64,000 nt of DNA from Shewanella sp. 1CM18E (GTDB lineage: Bacteria > Pseudomonadota > Gammaproteobacteria > Enterobacterales > Shewanellaceae). Shown here one piece after another: positions 54,037 to 64,000 of this stretch. The translations under genes were made by a program, and so were the position numbers. The stretch spans positions 124,001 to 188,000 of the forward strand of contig NZ_JALNTW010000002.1 of NCBI RefSeq assembly GCF_023161665.1, read 5' to 3'. The notes under the pieces are model-generated. The model was not told where the DNA came from. It ran no database searches and saw only the letters and a program-made list of their open reading frames with translations. Within the stretch, counting starts at the first letter, position 1, and every line of letters starts with the position of its first letter.

Positions 54037-54123
54037 TACCAATCTTGTTGTAGGTGTACAGATTGGTAGTTCACCAAATAGCCTAAAGCTACTTGGTGAT
54101 AAGCCGCAGCCTAAGCTGCGGCT
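54037..54123. repeat. Three consecutive hairpins between prmB and aroC
   Basis: TACCAATCT...AGATTGGTA (54037-54068), TCACCAAaTAGC-ctaaa-GCTAcTTGGTGA (54071-54099, one mismatch) and AGCCGCAGC-ctaa-GCTGCGGCT (54102-54123). No T-tract follows any of them on the minus strand. They may be a processed mRNA region or repeat remnants. Confidence 0.75.
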
Positions 54124-54131
54124 AAACACTA

Positions 54132-55076
54132 TTATTCACTATCTTTATAGATCGCGAAAAGTGATTCATTTTCAACTAGCTGGTCACGGGTTAATACAAA
54201 CACGCCGTCACCGCCATTTTCGAAGTTAACCCAAGTAAATGGCACATCAGGGAACTGCTCGCTCAAGTGCACCATAGAGTTGCCCACTTCAACCACAAGT
54301 AGGCCATCTTCAGTTAGGTAATCAGCCGCATTCGCAAGAATGCGTTTAGTCAGATCTAAACCGTCACGACCTGATGCTAAACCAATTGCTGGTTCATGGT
54401 GATATTCATCTGGCATGTCGCCAATATCTTCAGCATCAACATAAGGCGGGTTAGATACGATTAGATCGTAATGTGGCCCTTTAGGGATCGCCGAGAATAG
54501 ATCGGATTCCATAGGGAATACTCTATCCATTACCTCAAGCGTTTCAATGTTAATCTGCGCCACTTCAAGTGCATCAACGCTAATATCTAGCGCGTCGACT
54601 TCAGCATCTTCAAATTCATAGGCACAAGCAATTGCAATACATGCACTACCGGTACATAAATCCAATACGCGATTAACTGGTTTGTTGTATAACCAAGGGC
54701 TAAAACGATTTGCGATTAATTCTGCAATTGGTGAGCGTGGAACCAATACGCGCTCATCAACATAAAACTCTAAGCCGGCAAAACGCGCTTGATTTGTTAG
54801 ATATGGCACTGGCAAACGCTCTCTTACGCGGCGAATGATCAGTTCAACAATCTTATGTTTTTCACTAATAGTTAGATTAGAGTGAATAACTTGCTGACCA
54901 ATTTCTTCAGGTAGGTGCAATGCGTGAAAAACTAACGCAACGGCTTCGTCCCATGCGTTGTCTGTACCATGGCCATAGTAAATATTTGCATCATTAAAAC
55001 GACTGACACCCCAACGTAGCATATCGCCAATAGTGCGTAACTCTGTAACCGCTTCATCAACAAAAATCTTATCCAA
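54132..55076 (-). CDS. prmB: Ribosomal protein uL3 glutamine methyltransferase
   Basis: PrmB methylates a Gln side chain of ribosomal protein uL3 using SAM. The 314-residue protein has an N-terminal helical substrate domain, the SAM motif [19 protein letters not shown], and the catalytic NPPY in [28 protein letters not shown] segment follows, as in E. coli PrmB (310 residues). It is divergent from smrB and upstream of aroC. Confidence 0.94.
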   Translation of the reverse strand: MDKIFVDEAVTELRTIGDMLRWGVSRFNDANIYYGHGTDNAWDEAVALVFHALHLPEEIGQQVIHSNLTISEKHKIVELIIRRVRERLPVPYLTNQARFAGLEFYVDERVLVPRSPIAELIANRFSPWLYNKPVNRVLDLCTGSACIAIACAYEFEDAEVDALDISVDALEVAQINIETLEVMDRVFPMESDLFSAIPKGPHYDLIVSNPPYVDAEDIGDMPDEYHHEPAIGLASGRDGLDLTKRILANAADYLTEDGLLVVEVGNSMVHLSEQFPDVPFTWVNFENGGDGVFVLTRDQLVENESLFAIYKDSE

Positions 55077-55155
55077 AATTCACTCCAACTTTTTAATTCC
55101 GAATCATTGTAACTGAAGTCTATTCATAAGGCATCGGATTCAATAAAATAGAGAG

Positions 55156-55686
55156 ATGAATAAAAACAAAGATAACGATGAATGGGCGCTTTTTGCAGAG
55201 TTGACTAAGGGGATCACCCCTTTGCAACAAAATAAGCGTCATTTCACTACGGCAACCAAAAACCGTAAAATAATCGAAGAGAAAGAGCAGCAACTGCATG
55301 CTGATAGCTACTTCTCTGACACCTACCAACCGCTATTACCTCTGGATGGCCCAATGAAATGGGCTCGAGACGATGTAGATAGCTATGATGTTAAGCGCCT
55401 CAGGCGAGGTGATTATGTGCCTGATCTTTTGTTAGATATGCACGGTATGCGTCAAACGGAAGCTAAGCTCGAACTTGCTGCGCTTATTCAAGCCTGTATT
55501 AAGCAGCAAAGTCATTGTTGCTGCGTCATGCACGGCCACGGCACTGGCATATTAAAGCAAAATATTCCGATGTGGTTAGCCCAGCACCCGCATGTAAAAG
55601 CGTTTCATCAAGCCACTAAAGAATGGGGCGGCGACGCTGCATTGCTGGTATTGATTGATATTGGCGATCAGCCTTATCGCCGTTAG
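55156..55686 (+). CDS. smrB: Ribosome rescue endonuclease SmrB
   Basis: SmrB cleaves mRNA upstream of collided ribosomes. The 176-residue protein has an N-terminal charged extension and a Smr domain with LLLDMHGMRQTEAKLELAAL, the DxH-type active motif, then MHGHGTGILKQNIPMWL, the GHG motif of the family. The length fits E. coli SmrB (183). It is convergent with sixA and divergent from prmB. Confidence 0.93.
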   Translation: MNKNKDNDEWALFAELTKGITPLQQNKRHFTTATKNRKIIEEKEQQLHADSYFSDTYQPLLPLDGPMKWARDDVDSYDVKRLRRGDYVPDLLLDMHGMRQTEAKLELAALIQACIKQQSHCCCVMHGHGTGILKQNIPMWLAQHPHVKAFHQATKEWGGDAALLVLIDIGDQPYRR

Positions 55687-55718
55687 ATAACAACTAAAAA
55701 CACATTGTTGTAAAACGA

Positions 55719-55748
55719 AAAAAGTGAGTCACATTAGACTCACTTTTT
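55719..55748. terminator. Bidirectional terminator between smrB and sixA
   Basis: AAAAAGTGAGTC-acatta-GACTCACTTTTT, 12 perfect pairs with A/T runs. Confidence 0.9.
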
Positions 55749-55831
55749 AGGTGTTTGAAGCAGACTAACCCAATAGCGCTAAATTAATACCCAGCACTTA
55801 CCGAATAAAAATCAACGATTAGTTAAAAGCA

Positions 55832-56302
55832 TCAACTAATAGAGTGCGGTGCATGTTGCCATACAAGATCGTTTTTTTCGTTTTCTCTGCTAATTAAGGC
55901 AACCCCGGATGTGGCAAATAGCGGTGGTTCCTCTCCAGCAACAAGCTCACTGACAAGGTAGCCAAGAAGCGGCATATGCGCTAATACCAGTACATTTTTT
56001 GCTTGATATTGCTCAGCATAAGCAAGCACCAGATCTGCTACTTGACCAGGATTACCAGAGGGAACTAACTCATCAAGCGTTATCCAGTGCAACGGCTCTG
56101 GGAAGTGTTTACTGACTTCCTGCCAGCTTTGCTGCGCTCGCAAGTAGGGACTGACTAGCACTAAATCAAACTCTGTGATCGAGCGCCCTAACCAGTTACT
56201 CATCAAGGCCGTATGATGCCGACCTAAGTCGGTTAGTTTGCGTTCTCTGTCTGAATGCGCGTTATAACCCGCTTCACCATGACGCATTAAAAATAGCTGC
56301 AT
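55832..56302 (-). CDS. sixA: Phosphohistidine phosphatase SixA
   Basis: SixA removes phosphate from histidine of phosphorelay proteins. The 156-residue histidine-phosphatase-fold protein has the catalytic LMRHGEA (His8) and VLVLAHMPLLGYLVSEL with the second His. The length fits E. coli (161). The start at 56302 lies about 35 bp below a palindrome AACCAATT...AATTGGTT (56338-56361). Confidence 0.93.
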   Translation of the reverse strand: MQLFLMRHGEAGYNAHSDRERKLTDLGRHHTALMSNWLGRSITEFDLVLVSPYLRAQQSWQEVSKHFPEPLHWITLDELVPSGNPGQVADLVLAYAEQYQAKNVLVLAHMPLLGYLVSELVAGEEPPLFATSGVALISRENEKNDLVWQHAPHSIS

Positions 56303-56715
56303 ACTGCTTGGCTACTCCCAATTCTTTTATTGTTATAAACCAATTGTAGTCTGAATTGGTTCGCCAACATACCGTTATTTAGTTATTAATTAGTCGAATA
56401 GAAAGCCGAGTTTTAAAACAAGAGTCTCGACCAATCACTGTGCATGACTTAACTACTAACCTCTCATTTTTTGCTTTGATTTACCTACCGATTTATTAAA
56501 ACAAAATTAAAGTGTAAAAAAATTAGTCAAACTCGTAGCTAATTTAAACATTTGTAACGGTTGTGTTTGAAGATAAACAAAAATAATGGCAAGTTAGTTC
56601 AATAGTTTAATCAACTATACTTTCCTCAATAAGTTACGCGTATAGGTACGTCTACATCTAGACTTGAGCAATCAAGATACGTTGCCTCACCTGTTGGTAA
56701 TACTGGAGCCATGCA
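56303..56715. other. Divergent promoter region between sixA and the M16 protease gene
   Basis: AT-rich, no gene. The only clear structure is the hairpin AACCAATT-gtagtctg-AATTGGTT at 56338-56361, close to the sixA start. Confidence 0.5.
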
Positions 56716-59505
56716 TTGTCAAAAGTTACACAAATTAAAATCAGCCCAAATGATCATCGCCGCTATCGCCATTTTACCCTGAAAAACGGTTTATCTGTTT
56801 TATTGGTTGAGGATAACGAAGCGACGCAATCAGCAGCTTCTATGGCTGTGGCTGTTGGTCATTTTGACGACCCAGTGGCACGCCCAGGCATGGCACACTT
56901 TCTTGAACATATGTTGTTTCTTGGTACCGAAAAATACCCTGAATCTGGTGAGTATTCCGCTTTTATCAATCAACATGGTGGCACCAATAACGCGTGGACT
57001 GGTACCGAACACACTAATTTTTTCTACAGCATTAACGCAGAGCAATTTGAAGATTCTCTAGACAGGTTTAGCCAGTTTTTTATTGCACCACTGTTTAATA
57101 TCGACTTAGTCGATCGTGAACGTCATGCCATCGAGTCAGAATTTAGCATGAAGTTAAAAGATGACGTACGCCGCGTATATCAAGTGCAAAAGGAAACGGT
57201 AAACCCTGCTCATCCTTTCTCAAAATTTTCAGTTGGCAATCTTAAGACCTTGGCCGGCAAAGAAGAGGAACTTAGACAGGAGCTTCTTGAGTTTTACCAG
57301 CAGAAATACAGTGCCAACATTATGACTCTGTGTTTAGTAGCGCCTAAAAGCCTAGATGAATTAGCCTCTTTAGCAGAACAGTATTTCAGTGATATTAGTG
57401 ATCATACACGTACAGATCTTTACCCTGATGTTGCCATTTACTTACCAGAGCAACTGCAAAGTCAGATAAACATTATTCCATTAAAGGAACAAAAACGGGT
57501 AGCCATTACTTTCGCTCTCCCTGAGCTTGAACGTTTTTACAAGCATAAACCCCTCACTTTTGTCAGTCATTTATTGGGCTACGAAGGTAAAGGCAGTTTA
57601 CTGTCTTATTTAAAAGAGTGTGGGCTGGCGAATAATCTCTCCGCAGGCGGCGGCGTTAATGGTTATAACTTTAAAGATTACAATATCAGTATTCAGCTTA
57701 CTGACCGTGGTCTAGCAGACTTGGATGAGGTTATCAGCGCAACATTTGAATATATTAACCTCATCAAAACCCAAGGGTTACAGTCTTGGCGCTATGATGA
57801 ACGTGCAGCATTACTACAAATTGCATTTCAGTATCAAGAACAAGTAAACGCGTTAGATTTAGCGAGTCATTTAAGCATCAACATGCATCACTATGATATT
57901 GAGGATGTTATCTACGGTGACTACCGCATGGATGGTTTGCACCTTGAGGAAACCCAAGCGTTATTGTCGTTAATGACACCAGAAAATATGCGTTTACAAC
58001 TTATCGCCTCAGAGCTGAATACCAATAAAAAAGCAGCTTGGTATCATTCACCGTATCAAATAAAGGCAATTTCTAGCGGACGCCTAACTCACTGGTCGCA
58101 AACCAATGTTCGTGAACAATTGTATTTGCCGAGTAAAAACCCGTTCATTATCAATGAATGCATTGCAAGACCTGATAAAAGTAACAACCCTGTACCGACA
58201 GTGGTGGCACAAAAACCGGGTTATCGGATTTGGCATCGTAAAGATGATGAGTTTAATGTCCCTAAAGGTCATCTATATTTATCACTCGATTCCGCTCAAG
58301 CGGCGGCTTCACCTAAACATGCAGCCTTAACCCGCTTATATGTAGAAATGTTGCTCGACTACCTAACTGAATGTACTTATCAAGCTGAAGTTGCTGGGCT
58401 GAGTTATAACATCTATCCGCATCAAGGTGGCATAACTCTGCACCTAACAGGTTTTACTGGTAAACAAGAGACTTTACTAGAACTCGTTATAGAAAAAGCA
58501 CGTGAACGTAACTTTACCCAAAGTCGGTTTGAATTGATCAAGCGTCAAATTTTGCGCGCTTGGTACAATCACTCTCAAGCAAAGCCAATATCACAGCTAT
58601 TTACTAGCCTGACAGTGACTCTGCAAAAACGTAGCTTTGAACCCACTAGAATGGCTGAAATTCTGGAAGAAATTACGCTGGATGACCTGCATGCACACGT
58701 AAAAAGCTTCTATGAAAAAATCCATCTTGAAGGCTTGGTCTATGGTGATTGGTTAGAAAGTGAAACTAAGGTATTGGGTGATCGACTAGAACGCATTTTA
58801 TCGCTAGTCACAACGCCAAGCCGAGAATCATCTCGGGAGCTAATCGACCTTTCAAACAAAGGAACATTACTCCGAGAAATTCCGGTGTCGCATCCAGATA
58901 GCAGCATTATTGTTTATTACCAATCTGATGTGGCCACGCCCGAAACCATGGCCTTATTTAGCTTGTTAAACCATACCATGTCATCGACTTTCTTCCATGA
59001 GCTTCGAACTCAAAGACAACTTGGTTATATGGTTGGCACAGGCTACCTGCCACTTAATCGTTATCCGGGAATTATTTTTTACATACAATCACCAACGTGT
59101 GGACCTCAGCTATTACTTGAAGCTATCGATGAATTTATTGCAGATTTCACTTATGCCGTATTACAAATTACAAATGAGCAGTGGGAAGCAACGAAACACG
59201 GTTTAGTGAATCAAGTTCTGGTAAAGGACTCGAGCCTTAAAGTCCGCAGCCAACGCTACTGGTCTAGCATTGGCAATAAGGACTATAACTTTAACCAACG
59301 CGAGCTAGTCGCAGAACAAATCAAGCAGCTAACCCGTGCAGATTTAATCAAGTTTATTATGCAAAAAATGCGTACTAAACATTGTGACCGTTTAGTGCTA
59401 TTCAGCACCGGCGACACTCACCACGACCAAGTCCCACTTGAGTCAGACAAGATGATCACCGATTTAAGAGCCTTTAAACAAGATGCAGCTCAGTTTAACT
59501 ACTGA
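56716..59505 (+). CDS. M16 insulinase-family zinc metalloprotease
   Basis: This 929-residue protein resembles protease III/insulysin. It has the inverted zinc motif HFLEH (His61, Glu64, His65) in GMAHFLEHMLFLGTEKYPES, and RHAIESEFSMK with the third ligand. The remainder shows the four-domain M16 layout with a FHELRTQRQLGYMVGTGYL motif late. No signal peptide is seen, so a cytoplasmic location is likely, unlike E. coli PtrA. The start is TTG at 56716, with GGAG at good distance; an ATG five bases upstream (56711) is in another frame and soon stops. Confidence 0.9.
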   Translation: MSKVTQIKISPNDHRRYRHFTLKNGLSVLLVEDNEATQSAASMAVAVGHFDDPVARPGMAHFLEHMLFLGTEKYPESGEYSAFINQHGGTNNAWTGTEHTNFFYSINAEQFEDSLDRFSQFFIAPLFNIDLVDRERHAIESEFSMKLKDDVRRVYQVQKETVNPAHPFSKFSVGNLKTLAGKEEELRQELLEFYQQKYSANIMTLCLVAPKSLDELASLAEQYFSDISDHTRTDLYPDVAIYLPEQLQSQINIIPLKEQKRVAITFALPELERFYKHKPLTFVSHLLGYEGKGSLLSYLKECGLANNLSAGGGVNGYNFKDYNISIQLTDRGLADLDEVISATFEYINLIKTQGLQSWRYDERAALLQIAFQYQEQVNALDLASHLSINMHHYDIEDVIYGDYRMDGLHLEETQALLSLMTPENMRLQLIASELNTNKKAAWYHSPYQIKAISSGRLTHWSQTNVREQLYLPSKNPFIINECIARPDKSNNPVPTVVAQKPGYRIWHRKDDEFNVPKGHLYLSLDSAQAAASPKHAALTRLYVEMLLDYLTECTYQAEVAGLSYNIYPHQGGITLHLTGFTGKQETLLELVIEKARERNFTQSRFELIKRQILRAWYNHSQAKPISQLFTSLTVTLQKRSFEPTRMAEILEEITLDDLHAHVKSFYEKIHLEGLVYGDWLESETKVLGDRLERILSLVTTPSRESSRELIDLSNKGTLLREIPVSHPDSSIIVYYQSDVATPETMALFSLLNHTMSSTFFHELRTQRQLGYMVGTGYLPLNRYPGIIFYIQSPTCGPQLLLEAIDEFIADFTYAVLQITNEQWEATKHGLVNQVLVKDSSLKVRSQRYWSSIGNKDYNFNQRELVAEQIKQLTRADLIKFIMQKMRTKHCDRLVLFSTGDTHHDQVPLESDKMITDLRAFKQDAAQFNY

Positions 59506-59804
59506 GCTACTTTTCATTGCTCGTCAGCATCTCGCGCCCTGCCTAAACTTAAATATTCATCACATGAATAAACTCAAAAATAACTAACTGAATACAGTTG
59601 TTCTGACCTCTAAAGGGTCAGAGCAAAACAGAACAAGCCAGTCTACAGCAAATTACCAGATTAATTAGCATTGTTATTCTTATGAATGCAAAGATTATCA
59701 ACTACAATTAGCCCTCATTTCTTTGACAATGATGTCACTTTCTGAAAAAGTGTAATCAACAAATAATTTATCCTCTACATTGGCGAATAATCAAACAAAA
59801 ACAT
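59506..59804. other. Intergenic stretch before the sensor gene
   Basis: No gene. A weak hairpin TCTGACC-tctaaag-GGTCAGA (59602-59622) without a T-tract could end the protease transcript. The rest is AT-rich and likely holds the sensor promoter. Confidence 0.5.
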
Positions 59805-62800
59805 ATGCCTAAAATTATTTTGCAAGCGATTCTTTTGTTCATTATCACACTCGTTTGGGCTTCGCCTTTACGAGCACTCACACTTAATTCAACAGCGTTA
59901 GGCGTACCAGACGGCCTATCGCAGAGTAATGTGACCTCGATTGTGGAAGATCAAGATGGATATATCTGGATAGGAACCGTAAATGGACTGAATCGCTACG
60001 ATGGAAAAGACTTTAAACACTACTTTCCGTCTGCCGATAACCAACTTCCAAGCGCATTTATACGCAGTCTGTTTATCAGCGACAGCGGCACCATGTATAT
60101 AGGCACAGACAAAGGTCTGGCTGTATACGATAAAATTAAAGATAAGGTTATATCTTCCAGCTCACTAGGCGCAAAAATCGACAAAGCAATTTGGAGTATT
60201 AGCCAATCTAATAACCATCTCTATTTAGGTTCAGAAAACTCCATTACCGTCGTCGATGAACGAGCAATCTCATCAAGCTTACCTAAATTAAAAATCAAAG
60301 AACTGATATCCGGTGAGTTTGGTGCAGCCAAGCAAATTATTGAAGTAAAAAACAATTTATTTATCAGAAATTATGCAGGAACAGTAATAAACCTATCAAA
60401 TATTTCCACCCCTATTACTCAATCTGCTACCTCTATGTATCGCACTAAAGATCAACTTTACATATTCTCTCTCGATGGAGTCTTTACATTAAAAGGTGAA
60501 AAGCTAGAGAGAGTAAGCAAAAATATATACGAAAGTACCAGTTACCAAGGAAAATCTATCATTGCTCTATCTCAAAACGAGCTTTTTGATGTTTCATCAA
60601 TAAATTCACCTATTCTATTGGGAAGTTTTGAAGGTAACCTTACGGACATAGAATCTCCTCTTGTAATAAAGGGCATAACCAAAGATTTTATAATAAACCA
60701 GAACATTGGACTAATTATAATAGATAAAAGCAGTAATATAATTAAGACTAAAAAGCTAACAACAAAAAATGTCTGGTCAATAGAAAAACATAAAAATTCA
60801 TTACTCGTTGCGACTGACGACCCAATAATCAAAGCTTACAGTACTGACTTGAAATTACTTGGCTCCTTCAACTCAAAATCACAGGGCCCTAAATCAGCTA
60901 TTTTAATAGGTAACTCTATATATGTTGCGGGTGCTAGTGGATTTATATCTATTGATACGACAACTGGAATAATTGAAACCTTAGACCCTGAACCTTCATT
61001 TATTGTAAAATCAAGCACTGACAAAACAAAGGTGATAGTAGGCACCAACTCTGGTTCAATTATCAACTTCCAAATAAGAACTAAGCTCAAAGAAAAATTC
61101 ATAATTGACCAAGGAAACCCAATCTTTGAAATAAAAACATATAGAGACACTATTTTTATTGCAACTCAAGGAGGACTTTTTAGGTTTTCAAGCAATGAAG
61201 TGACCTCAGTTTTTTCCGGACAACTTGTTATTAGCCTTGAAATTAGTGGTAACAAAGTCTACTTCGGAACAGGTACAGGCCTAAACACTTTAAATGTCGA
61301 TACAGGTAAAATTGAAAGCATTTATAAAAATAACAAGCCAATTTTTTCTATTTCCAAAAATGCTAGCAACATCATAGCCTCTTCTGTAAGTGAATTAATA
61401 ATTACAAATAGTAAAAAAACATTTGTTGTAAATACAGATTTAGGTGTCCAGGAAGAATACAACGTACATGCAATACTTAGTAAAGATAATAAAACATATG
61501 TCGGTGGATTTTTTGGTATCACCATAATCCCAATTGATAAACTAATGGAGTATCTACTAGACAATACTCCTCCTAAAGTAACATTAAGTGAACTGAAAAT
61601 ATTCAACATTTCAGAGAATGTTGATCAAGGGATACTGAAGAGCCAACTATCAAAAACGGCTGAAATCCAATTAAAATATTCTGACTACCCATTTACTATT
61701 TATTTCAATAGTCCAGGTAGTACGTTCAATAATATTGACTATGTGTATCAAATGCAGGGACTATCTGAGTCTTTAATACATTCTAAAGGCACAAACTCTG
61801 CAACCTACACCAATCTATCTCCCGGTGAATATAACTTCTCAATTTACGCTATAGATCCAATTACGGGTAAGCAAGGAGAAACAACCGAGCTAAAAATAGA
61901 AATCACTCCTCCATGGTGGCTTTCTAATTCAGCGAAGTCTGTCTATTTTCTTTGTGCTTTGTTCATATCCATCATGATAGTCAGGACAATTTTACGTCGT
62001 CGTGAAATTCAAAAACAGATAGCTAAAAGTGAAGAGCGCCTCAAACTTTCATTATGGGGCAGTGGCGATGAAATGTGGGATTGGGACATTGAAACCGGTC
62101 AGATTTATCGGTCTAACATTTGGGGATCACTAGAATTCCCTCAAGATGGACAACGTTCAGGTAACGAAAGCGGTGAAAGTAACATTCATCCTATGGATCA
62201 AGAGCGAGTCCGAGAAGCATTAAATAAACATTTCTATGGCGAAACCGATCACTTCGAAGCTGCATACCGAGTTAAGGGAAAAGCTGAAGGCTGGGTGTGG
62301 ATTTTAGATAGAGCCAAGATTGTTGAACGTGATGAACACGATCATGCACTGCGAATGACTGGCACGATTAAAAACATCACCAATTTTAAGCAAACAGAAG
62401 AGCAACTAAAACTATTTGAACGCGCGATTCAAAATATTTCTGAAGGTATGTTTATCCTTGATAATGAGTTTAAGTTTGTAGAGGTCAATGAAGCATGTTG
62501 CGATCAAATCATGCTAAACAAAGAAGAGTTTACAGGTACTCTCTTTAACTTTGATTTATACCCGAATAGTTACTCTGAACAGATCCGCTCAATCTTAAAA
62601 CAGCAAGGACGTTGGAATAACGAGGTCGAAGCATTAAAAGGGAATGGCACTAGTTTTCTAATGGAACTTTCCATTGATGCTATTTATGATGAGCAAGGCG
62701 AACTTTCTCACTATGTCGGGGTATTTTCAGATATTAGTCGCCGTAAACAACAGGAAGAAGAGCTTAGAAAACTCACTAACAATGATTTACTCACTAACCT

Positions 62801-64000
62801 CCCCAACCGTTCAAACTTAATGGTCACATTAGGTAACTTAGTAAAAAGAGACTCCCACCATACACTAATGGTATTAGATTTAGATAACTTTAAGAAAATT
62901 AATGACTCTTTGGGCCATCAAGTCGGTGATGACCTGTTAATTCAAGTTGCAAAGAGAATTGAAGCTGCCGTGCCAGGGCATACTAGCATTTATCGCCTTG
63001 GCGGAGATGAGTTCGCAATTCTTATTGATAAAAATCCAGATATCGGTACGAGTGCAGTCATCGCTAAAACAGTTATCCATGCTTTTGAAGTACCTTTTGA
63101 GCTAATCAATGAAAAAGTTGTTGTTGGTGTCAGTATCGGAATTGTGCTTTACCCTGAAGATGACCAAAACGAACAAGCTCTTTTACGAAAAGCAGATATT
63201 GCTATGTACCATGCAAAATCTGCTGGAGGTAACAGATATCAGTTTTACTCTGAATCACTAAATAAAAATGCTATCAGACAGCTCGAAGTTGAAAACCTTA
63301 TTCGCGAAGGCTTGAGAGACGACCTATTTGAAGTGTATTACCAGCCAAAAATCGATCTAAAGTCCGGGCAAATGGCAGGTATGGAAGCCTTAGTACGTTT
63401 AAATCACCCAGAACATGGACTCATTCCGCCTAATAAATTCATTCCTTTGGCTGAAGAAAACGGTTTAATTGTAGAAATTGGTGATCATGTACTTAAAAAG
63501 GCTTGTTTTGCTGCGCAAAAATGGCGAAGCCAAGGTTTATTTAATGGTCGGGTCGCCGTCAATTTATCGTCGAAACAATTCGCATTACCCGATCTTCAGC
63601 AGCGAATAGAGTCAATTTTACGACTCACTCAATTACCTGCAGCTAATTTAGAGCTAGAAATAACTGAAGGTACCGTAATTAGAGAACCAGAAAAAGCCAT
63701 AAAAGTAATGCAGCAACTTGCTAAAATGGGAGTGAGTTTAGCACTGGATGATTTTGGTACCGGTTATTCCTCATTATCTTATTTAAAGCAGTTCCCTATC
63801 CATACATTAAAGATTGATAAAGCCTTTGTTGATGACATTGATAAGTCAGATCGCGATTTAAAAATGGTAGATTCAATTATCACTATTGCCCACAACATGG
63901 GGCTTTCTGTAGTTGGTGAAGGCGTTGAAGAAACATCTCAACTTAATATATTAAAGGCTCTAAAGTGCGAAGAGATCCAAGGTTATATATATAGTAAAGC
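59805..64000 (+). CDS. Membrane sensor with propeller, PAS, GGDEF and EAL domains (partial)
   Basis: The frame from ATG 59805 is open to the window end (at least 1398 codons). Order of parts: signal peptide (1-27, ending SPLRA); a periplasmic two-component-regulator-type propeller (about 30-620, starting GLSQSNVTSIVEDQDGYIW); a Y_Y_Y domain; a membrane helix (about 712-728); two PAS domains (about 745-985); GGDEF intact at residue 1066; EAL at about 1194 with EALVRL, VNLSSKQ, LEITEGT, DDFGTGYSS and GEGVEE. The GGDEF lacks the usual RXXD inhibition site. Both active sites look intact. It probably makes or degrades cyclic di-GMP in response to a periplasmic ligand, but the balance cannot be told. 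Confidence 0.9.
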   Translation, partial: MPKIILQAILLFIITLVWASPLRALTLNSTALGVPDGLSQSNVTSIVEDQDGYIWIGTVNGLNRYDGKDFKHYFPSADNQLPSAFIRSLFISDSGTMYIGTDKGLAVYDKIKDKVISSSSLGAKIDKAIWSISQSNNHLYLGSENSITVVDERAISSSLPKLKIKELISGEFGAAKQIIEVKNNLFIRNYAGTVINLSNISTPITQSATSMYRTKDQLYIFSLDGVFTLKGEKLERVSKNIYESTSYQGKSIIALSQNELFDVSSINSPILLGSFEGNLTDIESPLVIKGITKDFIINQNIGLIIIDKSSNIIKTKKLTTKNVWSIEKHKNSLLVATDDPIIKAYSTDLKLLGSFNSKSQGPKSAILIGNSIYVAGASGFISIDTTTGIIETLDPEPSFIVKSSTDKTKVIVGTNSGSIINFQIRTKLKEKFIIDQGNPIFEIKTYRDTIFIATQGGLFRFSSNEVTSVFSGQLVISLEISGNKVYFGTGTGLNTLNVDTGKIESIYKNNKPIFSISKNASNIIASSVSELIITNSKKTFVVNTDLGVQEEYNVHAILSKDNKTYVGGFFGITIIPIDKLMEYLLDNTPPKVTLSELKIFNISENVDQGILKSQLSKTAEIQLKYSDYPFTIYFNSPGSTFNNIDYVYQMQGLSESLIHSKGTNSATYTNLSPGEYNFSIYAIDPITGKQGETTELKIEITPPWWLSNSAKSVYFLCALFISIMIVRTILRRREIQKQIAKSEERLKLSLWGSGDEMWDWDIETGQIYRSNIWGSLEFPQDGQRSGNESGESNIHPMDQERVREALNKHFYGETDHFEAAYRVKGKAEGWVWILDRAKIVERDEHDHALRMTGTIKNITNFKQTEEQLKLFERAIQNISEGMFILDNEFKFVEVNEACCDQIMLNKEEFTGTLFNFDLYPNSYSEQIRSILKQQGRWNNEVEALKGNGTSFLMELSIDAIYDEQGELSHYVGVFSDISRRKQQEEELRKLTNNDLLTNLPNRSNLMVTLGNLVKRDSHHTLMVLDLDNFKKINDSLGHQVGDDLLIQVAKRIEAAVPGHTSIYRLGGDEFAILIDKNPDIGTSAVIAKTVIHAFEVPFELINEKVVVGVSIGIVLYPEDDQNEQALLRKADIAMYHAKSAGGNRYQFYSESLNKNAIRQLEVENLIREGLRDDLFEVYYQPKIDLKSGQMAGMEALVRLNHPEHGLIPPNKFIPLAEENGLIVEIGDHVLKKACFAAQKWRSQGLFNGRVAVNLSSKQFALPDLQQRIESILRLTQLPAANLELEITEGTVIREPEKAIKVMQQLAKMGVSLALDDFGTGYSSLSYLKQFPIHTLKIDKAFVDDIDKSDRDLKMVDSIITIAHNMGLSVVGEGVEETSQLNILKALKCEEIQGYIYSK

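Noticed and set aside
1..64000. tRNA, rRNA or riboswitch in the intergenic regions
   Set aside because: None of the gaps shows a cloverleaf with GTTCRA-type arm or other motif I can recognise.

Overview
The window looks like the chromosome of a Shewanella-type gammaproteobacterium. This rests on recalled gene order (pdxB-asd-fimV/hubP-truA-folC-dedD-cvpA-purF-topB, fabB, mnmC, yfcL, aroC-prmB, smrB, sixA), on protein character (VolA-type surface lipase, FimV/HubP, pentaheme cytochrome, arrAB) and on moderate GC. No database was searched. No rRNA, tRNA, CRISPR array, prophage or complete insertion sequence was seen.

Layout. 1-4.6 kb is accessory: a partial regulator, a DapA-family aldolase gene, about 1 kb of hairpin-rich non-coding DNA, then two gene cassettes with clear attC sites and no integrase (a CALIN). 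4.7-13.3 kb is core: sohB, a volA-like lipase, yciK, rluB-scpB-scpA, yciO and the PHP phosphoesterase gene (trpH/rnm). 13.7-26 kb mixes a pentaheme cytochrome c, small envelope proteins, a broken alkD-like gene, yciB-yciI-xthA, gloC, an S33 peptidase, a B12-binding radical SAM protein, a frameshifted GNAT gene and a LysR regulator. 27-40.4 kb is a housekeeping block: topB, a small membrane protein behind a Fur-like box, purF, cvpA, dedD-like, folC, truA, fimV/hubP, asd, pdxB. The accD gene expected between truA and folC is absent. 40.4-44.9 kb, between pdxB and fabB, carries a MITE-like element and respiratory arsenate reductase genes arrAB, facing an arsR gene. 45-59.5 kb is core again: fabB, mnmC with a decayed methyltransferase half, a DUF3313 lipoprotein, an RNA methyltransferase, yfcL, an ATP-NAD kinase-like gene, an MFS transporter, aroC, prmB, smrB, sixA and a large M16 protease. 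From 59.8 kb to the end runs a propeller-PAS-GGDEF-EAL sensor whose last codons lie outside the window.

Most notable signals: (1) a family of non-coding elements, at least four copies, each foldable into a three-way junction with an outer stem, two hairpins with TCC-containing loops and a conserved GGCTC-like linker; the stems differ between copies but keep their pairing. (2) The cassette array lacking an integrase. (3) arrAB plus ArsR set between core genes. (4) The missing accD. (5) Decay in mnmC, the alkD-like gene and the GNAT gene.
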